The notes: a model not told the origin generated them from the letters alone. A stretch of 64,000 nt of DNA from Neobacillus endophyticus (GCF_013248975.1 NZ_JABRWH010000001.1:2314001-2378000), one strand, 5' to 3'; shown: positions 51,230 through 60,551, counted from the stretch's first letter. A program made the numbers and translations.

Positions 51230-52732
51230 ATGTGTGCAACATTAGATATGAAAAATATTTCGATTGAATTTCCTGGTGTAAAGGCATTAGATCAGGTCAA
51301 TTTTTCGATGAAAACAGGAACGGTTCATGCTTTGATAGGTGCAAATGGCGCCGGTAAGTCAACTTTAATGAAAATTCTTTCAGGAGCCTATGACCACTAT
51401 AACGGTGAAATTTGGTTTGATGAAGAGATACAAAATATTCGCACCCCGAAAAATGCGCAGGATGCCGGCATACAAATTGTTTATCAGGAAGTCGACACAG
51501 CGATTATTCCTTATTTAACTGTTGCTGAAAATATTATGCTGCTGGATGCCGTTCATCATATGGGGAAGAAACAGTGGATCAACTGGAAAAGGATACATGA
51601 AAAAGCTGCAGCCATTCTTAAGGACATGAAGATCGATTTGCCGGTCAAAAAGCTTGCAAGTGAGTTGACGCTGGCAGAAAAACAAATGATTCTTATCGCT
51701 CGTGCGATTTCGAATCAGTGCAAGTTTCTTATTTTAGATGAACCGACTGCCCCATTAAGTCATACGGAGACAGGCGAACTTTTCCGTATTGTCAGGAATT
51801 TAAAACAGAATAATGTTGGAATCATATTCATTTTCCACCGTCTGCCGGAGATTTTCGAAATCTGTGATGTGATTACGGTGATGCGTAATGGAGAAGTTGC
51901 TGCTAAGGCGGCTGTTTCTGAGACGTCGCCAAGCAAAGTGGTGGAACAAATGCTCGGGCAAAAATTAGAGGAGCAGTTTCCAGAAAAGAATGCAGTGATT
52001 GGGGATACTGTTTTAGAGGTAAAGGGATTAACTGATTCAAATAAAATCAGGGATTTACATATACATGTGCGCGCAGGGGAAATTGTCGGAATTGCGGGGT
52101 TAGTCGGGGCCGGAAAAACGGAACTATGTAAAGCGCTGTTCGGAGCAGCCGTTCGGGTTAGTGGAGAAGTTGTGCTATATGGCCGTAGGCTTAAATTGAA
52201 AAATCCCTTTATGGCAGTGCAGAACGGCATCGCATTGGTGCCCGAAGAGCGTCGCAAAGAAGGAATCCTTGTTCATGAATCGGTTCAAGCTAATTTAACA
52301 GCAGCCAATTTAAAGAGTTTTTCCAAAGTTTTTAGCTTTGTGGACCGAAAAAAAGAAAAGGCAGCCGCCAAACAATTAATTAAATCGTTAGGAATTAAAA
52401 CCCCATCTGAAGACGCCATCGTGCAAAATTTATCCGGGGGCAATCAGCAGAAGGTTTCGATTGGAAAGTGGCTCATAGCCGAGGCTGATGTGTATATTTT
52501 TGATGAACCAACAAAAGGTGTAGATGTTGGCGCGAAGAAAGATATTTTCGAATTAATTGTGGAATTAGCGCGAAGAGGCAAAGCAATTATTTACGCTTCC
52601 TCGGAGCTTTCAGAAATAATAGGTATTACAGACCGCGTCTATGTTTTATATGATGGCAGGAATGTTAAGGAACTTGAGACAAGTGGAACAAACGAAGAAG
52701 AACTTTTATTTTATTCGACAGGGGGCAGGTAA
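51230..52732 (+). CDS. Sugar-type ABC transporter ATP-binding protein (double ATPase, RbsA-like)
   Basis: 500 residues with two ATPase domains, as in RbsA/MglA. First half: Walker A GANGAGKST (about 38-46), degenerate signature LTLAEKQM, and Walker B FLILDEPTAPLS. Second half: Walker A GLVGAGKTE (about 288) and signature LSGGNQQKV with Walker B VYIFDEPTKGVDVG. It drives uptake with the permease that follows 1 bp later. Start ATG 51230 with GGGGG upstream. Confidence 0.92.
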   Translation: MCATLDMKNISIEFPGVKALDQVNFSMKTGTVHALIGANGAGKSTLMKILSGAYDHYNGEIWFDEEIQNIRTPKNAQDAGIQIVYQEVDTAIIPYLTVAENIMLLDAVHHMGKKQWINWKRIHEKAAAILKDMKIDLPVKKLASELTLAEKQMILIARAISNQCKFLILDEPTAPLSHTETGELFRIVRNLKQNNVGIIFIFHRLPEIFEICDVITVMRNGEVAAKAAVSETSPSKVVEQMLGQKLEEQFPEKNAVIGDTVLEVKGLTDSNKIRDLHIHVRAGEIVGIAGLVGAGKTELCKALFGAAVRVSGEVVLYGRRLKLKNPFMAVQNGIALVPEERRKEGILVHESVQANLTAANLKSFSKVFSFVDRKKEKAAAKQLIKSLGIKTPSEDAIVQNLSGGNQQKVSIGKWLIAEADVYIFDEPTKGVDVGAKKDIFELIVELARRGKAIIYASSELSEIIGITDRVYVLYDGRNVKELETSGTNEEELLFYSTGGR

Positions 52733-52733
52733 A

Positions 52734-53741
52734 ATGGAGGCAAAAGTGAAAGCAAACAATGGGGCCCTTCCCCCAGTAAAAAAAAGCTTTAATCTTTTTT
52801 CCTTTCTTTATAAGTATGGAACTATTTTGACGATCGTTGCCCTTATTGTCATTTTTTCATTGGTGAATCCGGATTTTATTCAAGGAAGTAATATTGTTAA
52901 TATTTTACGGTCAATATCGATTGTTACCATTATTGCCATTGGAATTACTATCTCATTGTCTGTGGATGGATTCGATTTGTCAGTCGGTTCAGTCGCATCA
53001 CTTTCAAACGCGATTGTCATTTCGATGTTTGTATGGTTCTCGCAAAATACTTTGGTTGCGGTTATTTCTGCGATCGCAGCATCATTAGTTGTAGGGGCTT
53101 TCAACTCCTTCATGATAGTAAAGCTAAGAATTCCTGACATGCTGACGACGCTGGCCACGATGTTTATCATTCAGGGGACGGCACTTACCTATACAAAAGG
53201 TGCGACCTTGTCACAAAATATGGTGATGCCAGATGGCTCTATGGCAGCAGGAATGATATCTCCTTTTTTTGCTAAGATCGGAGAGGTGCCATGGATTATT
53301 GTCATTATGGCTGTGGCGGTTGTTTTGGTCCACATCTTTTTAAACTATACCAAGCATGGCCGCTACATGTATGTCATTGGCGGCAATAAAGAAGCAGCAA
53401 GACTTTCAGGAATCCCGGTCAATACATATAAGGTTGCCGCCTATCTGCTTTCTGCTTTGTTTGCTTCGATCGGGGGGATTGTTCTGGCTTCCAGGGTAAT
53501 GACATCAGAAATCAATTCCGGTGCACCGTATCTTATGGATTCAGTTGCGGCTGCCTTTATTGGTTTTTCTGTCCTCGGCTCAGGTAAGCCGAATGCGTTC
53601 GGCACCTTCATTGGCGCGGTTCTGATTGGGATTTTGCAAAATGGCCTTGTTATGTTGTCTGTACCTTATTATTCAATGGATATTGTTAAAGGCGGTGTTC
53701 TCGCCTTCGCGCTTGCCATAACGTATTATAAACAAAAATAA
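52734..53741 (+). CDS. Sugar-type ABC transporter permease (RbsC-like)
   Basis: 335-residue membrane subunit of the ribose/AI-2-type family, eight to ten membrane helices. Conserved stretches include GITISLSVDGFDLSVGSVAS, MLTTLATMFIIQGTALTYTK, GGNKEAARLSGIPVNTYK (ATPase-coupling loop, about residues 216-233) and a Gly-rich end FIGFSVLGSGKPNAFGTFIG. ATG 52734 lies 1 bp after the ATPase stop; GGGGGCAGG is the ribosome site. The only permease in the operon, so it acts as a homodimer. Confidence 0.92.
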   Translation: MEAKVKANNGALPPVKKSFNLFSFLYKYGTILTIVALIVIFSLVNPDFIQGSNIVNILRSISIVTIIAIGITISLSVDGFDLSVGSVASLSNAIVISMFVWFSQNTLVAVISAIAASLVVGAFNSFMIVKLRIPDMLTTLATMFIIQGTALTYTKGATLSQNMVMPDGSMAAGMISPFFAKIGEVPWIIVIMAVAVVLVHIFLNYTKHGRYMYVIGGNKEAARLSGIPVNTYKVAAYLLSALFASIGGIVLASRVMTSEINSGAPYLMDSVAAAFIGFSVLGSGKPNAFGTFIGAVLIGILQNGLVMLSVPYYSMDIVKGGVLAFALAITYYKQK

Positions 53742-53750
53742 CTTTAAATC

Positions 53751-53785
53751 AGACCTGTTTTAAGAGAATGGGTCTGTTTTATTTT
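53751..53785 (+). terminator. Terminator of the riboswitch-controlled operon
   Basis: CAGACC and GGTCTG arms with a 14-nt loop, followed by TTTTATTTT. Confidence 0.7.
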
Positions 53786-53839
53786 AGATGATATTAATTT
53801 CCCGAGCTCTTGGGAAACTATGGGGGAGGAGGTTTTTGA

Positions 53840-54070
53840 ATGGAACATTACGAAGCATTTTTACGAAGCAAAAACTGGGTGGATCATGACCTGGATGCTA
53901 GGTACATAAATGTGAACCATCCATACGCCATTTTAATTTCCGGTCAAGAGGGCCAAATTACATTGAGAGGAAATACTGGTTTTGATAACGGCCAAAGTGG
54001 CGAAGAAATTTATAGCTTTACCTCTCTAAAATCATTACAGGAATGGTTTGAAAACAATATTGGCGAGTAG
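53840..54070 (+). CDS. Small conserved hypothetical protein, 76 residues
   Basis: Soluble, acidic protein that begins MEHYEAFLRSKNWVDHDLDA and has a beta-rich centre (YAILISGQEGQITLRGNTGF) and a C-terminal helix (LKSLQEWFENNIGE). GGAGGAGG lies upstream of the ATG. No family recognised. It stands alone between two terminators. Confidence 0.65.
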   Translation: MEHYEAFLRSKNWVDHDLDARYINVNHPYAILISGQEGQITLRGNTGFDNGQSGEEIYSFTSLKSLQEWFENNIGE

Positions 54071-54079
54071 AAATCATTG

Positions 54080-54117
54080 AACATGAAAGAAGAAGTTTCT
54101 TTCATGTTTTTTTATTG
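54080..54117 (+). terminator. Terminator of the small gene
   Basis: AACATGAAAGAA pairs with TTTCTTTCATGTT across a short loop, followed by seven Ts. Confidence 0.8.
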
Positions 54118-54138
54118 GATAAATAATCCATAATTATA

Positions 54139-54173
54139 TTGACGTTGTTTATATTATCAATGATAATATAAAC
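54139..54173 (+). promoter_or_regulatory. padR promoter overlapped by a perfect 27-bp palindrome
   Basis: TTGACG at 54139-54144, exactly 17 bp, then GATAAT at 54162-54167. The palindrome GTTTATATTATCA-A-TGATAATATAAAC (54147-54173) covers the spacer and the -10. A PadR dimer bound here would block RNA polymerase, giving autorepression and control of the exporter. Confidence 0.75.
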
Positions 54174-54196
54174 GTAAGTAATATAGGGGTGAAAAA

Positions 54197-54718
54197 ATGA
54201 ATATACAAGATGTGATTCTTGGCTTTATCTATGATGAGCCAATGAGCGGCTATGATATCAAGCAAATGATGGAGAATTCGGTTTCGTACTTTTTTGATGC
54301 CTCCTTTGGAGCGATCTATCCAGCGTTAAGAAAGATGGAAAAGGAGGGGCTTGTGGATAAACAAGTGGTACAGCAAGAAGGAAAGCCAAACAAAAACATG
54401 TTTGCAATCACCGACAAAGGAAAAGAGCAATTTCAACATTACCTGAGGAGTCCCATTAATCCGACAGTGATGAGATCCGATATCTTAATTCGCATTTTCT
54501 TTGGGCGATTTACAACAAAGGAAAAAATCAATCAATGGCTTTTAGCAGAACGGGAAAAAAATCAAGCCCTGTATGATAGCTTGAAATTACTTGAGGAGAA
54601 ATATCCAAATATGGAACGATACAAGCGTTTCACATTAGAGTACGGAATTCGCCAGGCAGAGATGGTCATCGGTCTGATTGATGAGACATTATCAAAAGTA
54701 ATGGAACAGGAGGAATAA
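54197..54718 (+). CDS. PadR-family transcriptional regulator
   Basis: 173-residue repressor. N-terminal winged helix (IQDVILGFIYDEPMSGYDIK, SFGAIYPALRKMEKEGLV, FAITDKGKEQF) and a C-terminal helical dimerisation domain (from about residue 90), the PadR-s/VirR-like subtype. It probably binds the palindrome at 54147 and is released by a toxic ligand. Translationally coupled with the MFS exporter 4 bp downstream. Confidence 0.92.
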   Translation: MNIQDVILGFIYDEPMSGYDIKQMMENSVSYFFDASFGAIYPALRKMEKEGLVDKQVVQQEGKPNKNMFAITDKGKEQFQHYLRSPINPTVMRSDILIRIFFGRFTTKEKINQWLLAEREKNQALYDSLKLLEEKYPNMERYKRFTLEYGIRQAEMVIGLIDETLSKVMEQEE

Positions 54719-54722
54719 CTTC

Positions 54723-56450
54723 ATGAAAGAAATGGGTGGAATGAAGGTTGTTTTGTTAATGTGTCTGGGTACATTTGTTTGTATGCTGGATTCAACCATT
54801 ATGAACATTACACTGCCAGCCATTCAGGACGATTTGCATACAACACTTGAAACAAGTTCCTGGATGTTAAATGTTTACACTATGACCATCGCTGTGCTAG
54901 CGATCCCAATGGCCAGATTTGCTGAAATGTTTGGGAGGAATAAATTTTACCTTGCAGGATTGTTAGTTTTTGGGATGGGTTCCGCATTATGCGGTCTGGC
55001 ATCTTCCGGAAACTTCCTAATCGCAGCCCGGTTTTTGCAAAGCTTTGGTGCTGCCATTCTCATCCCTTGCAGCATGATAATTGGGATTGCTGCAATGCCC
55101 CTGGAGAAAAGATTGGTTCCTCAAACATTGTTGGGAGCGACACAAGGATTATCGACTGCCTTAGGACCGACTGTCGGTGGTATTTTAACAGAGAAGCTTA
55201 GCTGGCATTGGGTTTTCTTTGTTAATGTACCGATTTGTTTACTTGCAATGGCTGGAGTTGCTTTTATTTTATCTTTGAAAAAAGAAACCCGTGTGAGAGC
55301 CAAAATTGATTGGCTTGGCTTGCTGTTTTCAACATTGGCCATTTTTTCACTGAACTTGGTGTTGATTAAAGGAAATACATGGGGCTGGAACAGTACTCCA
55401 TCTATCATCTGTTATCTTGTTACGATCATTGCCGTCACTCTATTTATTGTGATGGAAAGAAGAGTAGAAGCACCAATGGTTAATTTGAAACTTTTTAAGG
55501 ATCGCATTTTTACTGGTTCGATTTTAATAGTAACAACAGGCTTTATTTTTCTTGTAGGTGTAACTGTATTACTTCCCCAGTTTTTGACGAACTTTCAGCA
55601 CAAGACCGAACTCCAAGCTGCCTTACTCATCACACCTGTTTCCGCTGCTATCTTTGTTTTTGCAAATATCGCCGGTTTAATTGTCCGTAAAATTGGTTTT
55701 GTGATTCCTGTCATCTTCGGCTTTTGCACCATGGGGGCTGCCTATTATTTATTGCAGCATTTAACTATTCAATCCACTACATCAGAGGTTGTGATTCTTT
55801 GCAGTTTGCTTGGTTTAGGATTCAGCTTTGTGATCTCTTCTGCAACATTGGGGAGCTCTTCTTCATTTGAAGGGGAAATGCTGACTGCCTCGCAAAGTGT
55901 TTTCTCCATGCTTAGACAGGTAGGGGTTGTTTTAGCTGTTGCTATATTTGTGGCCGGCTTAACGAACACCATTCACGGTAAAAAACAAGAGGCGATTGAT
56001 TACGCCGCTAAAAAGGCAGCAGTATTGGATGTCCCGCAGGCTGCAAAAGATAAAATATTAAATGAAACCAAAAAAGCCATTAACTCTCAAAAGACGAGAA
56101 AAATAGATTCTTCTTTAGTTACGGCTGATGAGCGGCAGCAATTAATTGATGGAAATGTCCAAAAGGCCTTAGATGCTATGCCTGAACAACAAAGAAATGC
56201 TGCCAAAGATATGATCTATATAAAAGTGGAGCAGCAAGTGGACCATGATATTGCTGAAAGAGGGAAACTGATAAAAACATACAGTAATCAGGTAGAAGAT
56301 TTTGCTCAAGAGAGGATTTCCTCCAGCTTTGCCGAAATCTATAAAGCAAGTATTCCGTTCGTATTATTGTGTGCGTTGACAGGGTTTATTTTTAAAAAGA
56401 GGAGACAAAAAGCTAAGATTCCTGTTGTTAAAGTGCCAACAGTTGAATAA
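54723..56450 (+). CDS. DHA2 (EmrB/QacA) family MFS drug exporter
   Basis: 575 residues, 14 membrane helices expected. Motifs: LGTFVCMLDSTIMNITLPAI (motif D1), ARFAEMFGRNKFYLAGL (motif A) and the motif C-like GLSTALGPTVGGILTEKLSW. The family norm is about 480-510 residues. The extra length is a hydrophilic, helical extracellular loop of roughly 110 residues before the last helix (NTIHGKKQEAIDYAAKKAAV onward). AGGAGGA precedes the ATG. It forms an operon with padR and likely confers resistance to the PadR ligand. Confidence 0.9.
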   Translation: MKEMGGMKVVLLMCLGTFVCMLDSTIMNITLPAIQDDLHTTLETSSWMLNVYTMTIAVLAIPMARFAEMFGRNKFYLAGLLVFGMGSALCGLASSGNFLIAARFLQSFGAAILIPCSMIIGIAAMPLEKRLVPQTLLGATQGLSTALGPTVGGILTEKLSWHWVFFVNVPICLLAMAGVAFILSLKKETRVRAKIDWLGLLFSTLAIFSLNLVLIKGNTWGWNSTPSIICYLVTIIAVTLFIVMERRVEAPMVNLKLFKDRIFTGSILIVTTGFIFLVGVTVLLPQFLTNFQHKTELQAALLITPVSAAIFVFANIAGLIVRKIGFVIPVIFGFCTMGAAYYLLQHLTIQSTTSEVVILCSLLGLGFSFVISSATLGSSSSFEGEMLTASQSVFSMLRQVGVVLAVAIFVAGLTNTIHGKKQEAIDYAAKKAAVLDVPQAAKDKILNETKKAINSQKTRKIDSSLVTADERQQLIDGNVQKALDAMPEQQRNAAKDMIYIKVEQQVDHDIAERGKLIKTYSNQVEDFAQERISSSFAEIYKASIPFVLLCALTGFIFKKRRQKAKIPVVKVPTVE

Positions 56451-56475
56451 ATGTTAATAAAGCGGAAGGAGGTGT

Positions 56476-56817
56476 ATGGTGGAGCTAATTAAATGGATAA
56501 ATATAGGGCTAAGGTTCCTTATAGAAATAGCAGCTCTAATTTGTTTGGGTTATTGGGGCTTTCATGCAGCAAACCGTACGATAATAAAAATCGTTTTGGG
56601 AATAGGGGCACCTTTAATAACTGCCATCATTTGGGGAACTTTTGGCTCCCCGAAAGCAGCTTACCCATTGCAGGGTTTTTCTATGTTGGTCCTCGAAGTA
56701 GCTGTATTCGGCAGTGCTGCTGTAGCTTTGTATGCTTCGGGAAAGCAAAGACTAGCCATTTTATATGCCATTGTGACCTTCATTAATTTAGTTTTAATGA
56801 AAATATGGCGCCAATAA
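56476..56817 (+). CDS. YrdB-like (DUF2568) small membrane protein
   Basis: 113 residues with four membrane helices (IGLRFLIEIAALICLGYWGF, LGIGAPLITAIIWGTFGSPK, LVLEVAVFGSAAVALYA, LAILYAIVTFINLVLM). This is the DUF2568/YrdB pattern; function unknown. AAGGAGG lies only 3 nt before ATG 56476 and 6 nt before GTG 56479, so the GTG may be the true start. It follows the exporter gene by 25 bp and may be part of the padR operon. Confidence 0.82.
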   Translation: MVELIKWINIGLRFLIEIAALICLGYWGFHAANRTIIKIVLGIGAPLITAIIWGTFGSPKAAYPLQGFSMLVLEVAVFGSAAVALYASGKQRLAILYAIVTFINLVLMKIWRQ

Positions 56818-56855
56818 AAACAGCCTGCACACAAATCGTGCAGGCTGTTTCTTTT
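56818..56855. terminator. Bidirectional terminator
   Basis: A perfect 13-bp stem (AAACAGCCTGCAC with GTGCAGGCTGTTT) between convergent genes, with A and T runs on both sides. Confidence 0.85.
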
Positions 56856-56856
56856 A

Positions 56857-57060
56857 CTAACAACACCTGGAGACTTTCCCGCCTTTTGCATTATAGCGTT
56901 CTTCCTGTGCTTCACAGAAGAATTGTTTTCGTGATTTCACAGGCTGATCAGGGTGATGGGTTTTCATATGCTCGACATACGTTTCATAGCTGGGGACGCC
57001 GACGAGCAGACTGATAAATTGCTTGCGGTACGCGTTGAATTTTCTCAAGTGTTTAAGCAT
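56857..57060 (-). CDS. YbdD/YjiX family protein (CstA partner)
   Basis: 67 residues. The pattern VGVPSYETYVEHMKTHHPDQ with a Cys-rich end (KVSRCC) is that of the DUF466 YbdD/YjiX family, encoded next to cstA-type pyruvate/peptide transporters, including E. coli yjiX-btsT. It overlaps the cstA gene by 8 bp, so the two are co-translated. Probably a small accessory subunit of the transporter. Confidence 0.9.
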   Translation of the reverse strand: MLKHLRKFNAYRKQFISLLVGVPSYETYVEHMKTHHPDQPVKSRKQFFCEAQEERYNAKGGKVSRCC

Positions 57061-59128
57061 AATGTTTTAAATCTCCTTCACTGCGCGGCACATATGGTGA
57101 CTCATGCAGTGGCAATTTGCGGTTGGCGATAATTTTAAACCATATGTTAAGAGCCGAGATTAAGACAACAATAACCACCAACATGAAAATTCCGGTAAGG
57201 GTAGCGTCCACATAGTCATTAATCAATACTTGTTTCATTTGCGCGGCAGTTGTGGCAGGAGCCAGAATTTTACCGTTGTCATACGCTTGTTTAAAAATAT
57301 TCGCATGTGCGAGAAAACCAACTTTTGGATTGGCAGAAAAAAGCTTTTGCCATCCTGCTGTTAATGTCACGATTAACAGCCAGGTTGTCGGCAATAAGGT
57401 AACCCACACGTACGCTTTCTTGCCCATCTTAAAGAGAATGGTAGTACCTAATAATAAAGCGATTCCAGCAAGCATTTGATTAGCAATACCGAATAACGGC
57501 CATAGGGTATTTATTCCTCCAAGCGGATCAATCACCCCTTGATAGAGGAAGTAACCCCAGGATAGGACACATAAAGCAGTGGCAATGATGTTAGGAATTA
57601 TTGCTTCTGTTTTCTTAAATGGCTTATAGGCAGCACCAATTAAATCTTGAATCATGAAACGCCCAACGCGTGTCCCGGCATCAATCGTAGTTAAAATAAA
57701 CAAGGCTTCAAAAAGAATCGCAAAATGATACCAAAATGCCATTAGAGTGTTGCCTCCGATTACCTTTGAAAAAATGGTGGCCATCCCAATCGCAAGTGTC
57801 GGTGCGCCGCCGGTTCTGGATAAGATCGTTTGCTCTCCTACATGATTGGCGATGGTTTTTAAATCATTCGGAGTGACGGTAAATCCCCAGCTTGAGATAA
57901 CATGTGAGGCCTGACCAACATCAGTCCCAATTAATGCTGCCGGACTGTTAATGGCAAAATAGACACCCGGATGCAACACACATGCTGCAATCATAGCCAT
58001 TACAGCAACAAAAGATTCAGTTAGCATGGCACCATAGCCGATTGGCCGGGCATGTGATTCTAACTCGATCATTTTTGGGGTGGTCCCGGATGAAACAAGG
58101 GCATGAAATCCTGACACAGATCCGCAGGCAATCGTAATAAATAAGAAAGGGAAAAGATTTCCAGAAAATACAGGGCCAGTCCCGTTAATAAATTTGGTTA
58201 CTCCTGCCATTTGAAGATTTGGTGCCACAGTAATGATCCCTAAGGCAAGTGCCAAGATGGTGCCGACTTTTAAGAAGGTGCTTAAATAGTCCCGTGGAGC
58301 CAGCAAGAGCCAGACCGGCAATACGGAAGCAATAAAGCCATAAATAATCATCATAATGGCAATCGTCTCACTTTTAAAAGTAAACATGGCGGATAAGGTA
58401 GGGTTTTGTGATACTGTCTGTCCGAAAAATAGGGATAATATCAACAGGACAATACCGATCAGGGATGCCTCACCAACACGGCCAGGACGGATAAACCGCA
58501 TATAAATTCCCATGAAGATTGCGATGGGGATCGTTGCTGCAATTGTGAACATTCCCCAAGGGCTGCCCACCAGTGCTTTAACTACGACAAGTGCCAATAC
58601 GGCTAATAAAATAATCATAATACCTAAAATGCCAATCATTGAAATGATGCCTGTTACTTTGCCCATTTCATCTTTAATCATTTCCCCAAGGGATTTTCCA
58701 TCACGGCGAATTGAACCAAAAAGAATAATAAAGTCTTGTACAGCACCGGCTAACACTACACCGATGACAATCCAAAGTGTGCCCGGCAAATAGCCCATTT
58801 GTGCAGCTAAAATGGGTCCGACTAATGGTCCTGCACCAGCAATAGCGGCAAAATGGTGGCCAAAGAGGACCCATTTGTTAGTGGGAACAAAGTCTTTTCC
58901 ATCATTATGTAATTCTGCAGGTGTTTTCCGATGATCATCCAGCTGAAATACTTTCTGGGCAATAAACTTGCTGTAAAAGCGGTAAGCGATTGCATAAATG
59001 CATACAGAAGCCGTTAACAGCCAAATCGCATTAATACTTTCACCGCGATGTAATGCTATCACAGCAAAGCCAGCTGCACCAAGTGCGGCAATGACTCCCC
59101 AGATTAAAATGGATTTAAGCGCTCTCAA
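57053..59128 (-). CDS. cstA: Carbon starvation protein CstA (pyruvate/peptide transporter)
   Basis: 691-residue membrane protein with about 16-18 helices. Family signatures: NDGKDFVPTNKWVLFGHHFA, AGAGPLVGPILAAQMGYLPG, FIILFGSIRRDGKSLGEMI and SGFHALVSSGTTPKMI. CstA-type proteins import pyruvate or peptides when preferred carbon runs out. A cre-like site lies about 80 bp upstream on this strand, suggesting CcpA control. The YbdD partner is encoded downstream. Confidence 0.93.
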   Translation of the reverse strand: MRALKSILIWGVIAALGAAGFAVIALHRGESINAIWLLTASVCIYAIAYRFYSKFIAQKVFQLDDHRKTPAELHNDGKDFVPTNKWVLFGHHFAAIAGAGPLVGPILAAQMGYLPGTLWIVIGVVLAGAVQDFIILFGSIRRDGKSLGEMIKDEMGKVTGIISMIGILGIMIILLAVLALVVVKALVGSPWGMFTIAATIPIAIFMGIYMRFIRPGRVGEASLIGIVLLILSLFFGQTVSQNPTLSAMFTFKSETIAIMMIIYGFIASVLPVWLLLAPRDYLSTFLKVGTILALALGIITVAPNLQMAGVTKFINGTGPVFSGNLFPFLFITIACGSVSGFHALVSSGTTPKMIELESHARPIGYGAMLTESFVAVMAMIAACVLHPGVYFAINSPAALIGTDVGQASHVISSWGFTVTPNDLKTIANHVGEQTILSRTGGAPTLAIGMATIFSKVIGGNTLMAFWYHFAILFEALFILTTIDAGTRVGRFMIQDLIGAAYKPFKKTEAIIPNIIATALCVLSWGYFLYQGVIDPLGGINTLWPLFGIANQMLAGIALLLGTTILFKMGKKAYVWVTLLPTTWLLIVTLTAGWQKLFSANPKVGFLAHANIFKQAYDNGKILAPATTAAQMKQVLINDYVDATLTGIFMLVVIVVLISALNIWFKIIANRKLPLHESPYVPRSEGDLKHYA

Positions 59129-59209
59129 ATTAATTCCCCCTTTTTATCAAGTATGGAAATATTATACTGTTTTGTTCGGAAAATTTGAATAAGTCATACT
59201 ACTTATGTA

Positions 59210-59223
59210 ACAAAACGTTTACA
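59210..59223 (-). promoter_or_regulatory. Candidate cre site upstream of cstA
   Basis: On the cstA strand, TGTAAACGTTTTGT matches TGWAANCGNTNWCA except for the last two bases. It lies about 80 bp before the cstA start, between cstA and the divergent exporter pair. Confidence 0.45.
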
Positions 59224-59325
59224 CTCGACAAAATCTGACGGTGAAAGTTGAAAGTCCATTGATTCAAGTATTTGTTTTGATTTAAACTATAGTAACAAAA
59301 TGAAGAAATTGTATGGTGGGGTTAA

Positions 59326-60087
59326 ATGGAAAAAGAAATGGAACAAACATATGACGTGATGGAGGTATGTTTGCTGGCAGGCAAAATTATTTTGCAAAGC
59401 GGCGGAGAGACGTACCGGGTTGAAGATACAATGATGCGGATTGCGGCTGCTTATGGGATTGAAACATCTCATAGCTATGTAACACCTACTGGTATTATTT
59501 TTTCAGCAGAAGGAAGAGAACCGGCAAAGACCAAATTGATTCGAATATCAGAACGGTCCACGGACTTAAAAAAGGTTTCAATGGTCAATAGTGTTTCGAG
59601 GAAAATTAGCTGTGGCGAATTGACAATTGAAGAAGCAAAGACGTTTTTAAATGAGATCGACGCGATGGATGTAACCTTTCCATTAAAATATCAAGTTGCA
59701 GCAGCATCATTTGCGAGCGGATGTTTCATGATTATGGTTAATGGTCATTGGAACGACTTCATTCCTTCGATGATTTTTGGCGGAATTGGCTATCTAAGCT
59801 TTGTCTACTTTCATCGTTTTGTCCCAATTAAATTCTTTTCAGAATTTCTGGCATCGTTCATTATTGGGCTTTTATCGTTTATTTTTGTCAAATTCACTCA
59901 TGGACATCAACTGGATAAAATTATTATCGGTTCTGTCATGCCGCTTGTGCCCGGATTATTGGTGACCAATGCAGTCAGGGATTTGATGGCAGGGCATTTG
60001 GTTTCCGGATTGTCCAAGGGGGCTGAGGCGTTTTTGACAGCCTTTGCCATTGGGGCAGGAATAGCAGTTGTTTTATCATTTTTGTAA
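59326..60087 (+). CDS. Threonine/serine exporter family protein, ThrE N-terminal half
   Basis: 253 residues. The first 110 residues are cytosolic (LLAGKIILQSGGETYRVEDTM and YVTPTGIIFSAEG are signature stretches of the DUF1212 ThrE domain), followed by five membrane helices. In many bacilli the ThrE exporter is split into two subunits; the second is encoded 14 bp downstream. The pair would export threonine/serine or a related small molecule, although the substrates of the Bacillus proteins are not certain. Confidence 0.88.
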   Translation: MEKEMEQTYDVMEVCLLAGKIILQSGGETYRVEDTMMRIAAAYGIETSHSYVTPTGIIFSAEGREPAKTKLIRISERSTDLKKVSMVNSVSRKISCGELTIEEAKTFLNEIDAMDVTFPLKYQVAAASFASGCFMIMVNGHWNDFIPSMIFGGIGYLSFVYFHRFVPIKFFSEFLASFIIGLLSFIFVKFTHGHQLDKIIIGSVMPLVPGLLVTNAVRDLMAGHLVSGLSKGAEAFLTAFAIGAGIAVVLSFL

Positions 60088-60101
60088 GATGGGAGCATCA
60101 T

Positions 60102-60551
60102 GTGGTGGACATTATTGGACAATTAGTGACCAGCTTTATTGGAACTGGTGCATTTGGAATTATTTTCAATGTTCCGAAAGAATCATTAGTAAAGTGCGGT
60201 TTAATTGGTATGGGCGGCTGGCTGATTTATTACTTGCTCGAAGACTACACAAACGATGCCGTTTTGGCAACGTTGGCTGCCACGATTTTTATAGCGGTCC
60301 TTAGTCAGGAACTGGCTAAATATTATAAAACTCCAGTGATTATATTTAGTGTGGCAGGTATTATTCCGCTGGTTCCTGGAGGTTTGGCGTATGATGCGAT
60401 GCGCAATTTTGTAGAGAATAATTATAATACTGCATTGGGATTGGCTGCCAAGGTGTTGATGTTAGCCGGTTCCATTGCGTTTGGCCTTGTGTTTTCAGAA
60501 GTGATCAACCAAATAGTGATTAAACTTCGGGGATATAAAAAAAGGGTTTAG
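60102..60551 (+). CDS. Threonine/serine exporter family protein, ThrE C-terminal half (DUF3815)
   Basis: 149 residues with four or five membrane helices. Conserved GTGAFGIIFNVPKESLVKCG, CGLIGMGGWLIYYLL and AGIIPLVPGGLAYDAMRNFV identify the DUF3815/ThrE second subunit. The GTG at 60102 (GGGAG upstream) is the likely start. Forms a complex with the upstream subunit. Confidence 0.88.
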   Translation: MVDIIGQLVTSFIGTGAFGIIFNVPKESLVKCGLIGMGGWLIYYLLEDYTNDAVLATLAATIFIAVLSQELAKYYKTPVIIFSVAGIIPLVPGGLAYDAMRNFVENNYNTALGLAAKVLMLAGSIAFGLVFSEVINQIVIKLRGYKKRV

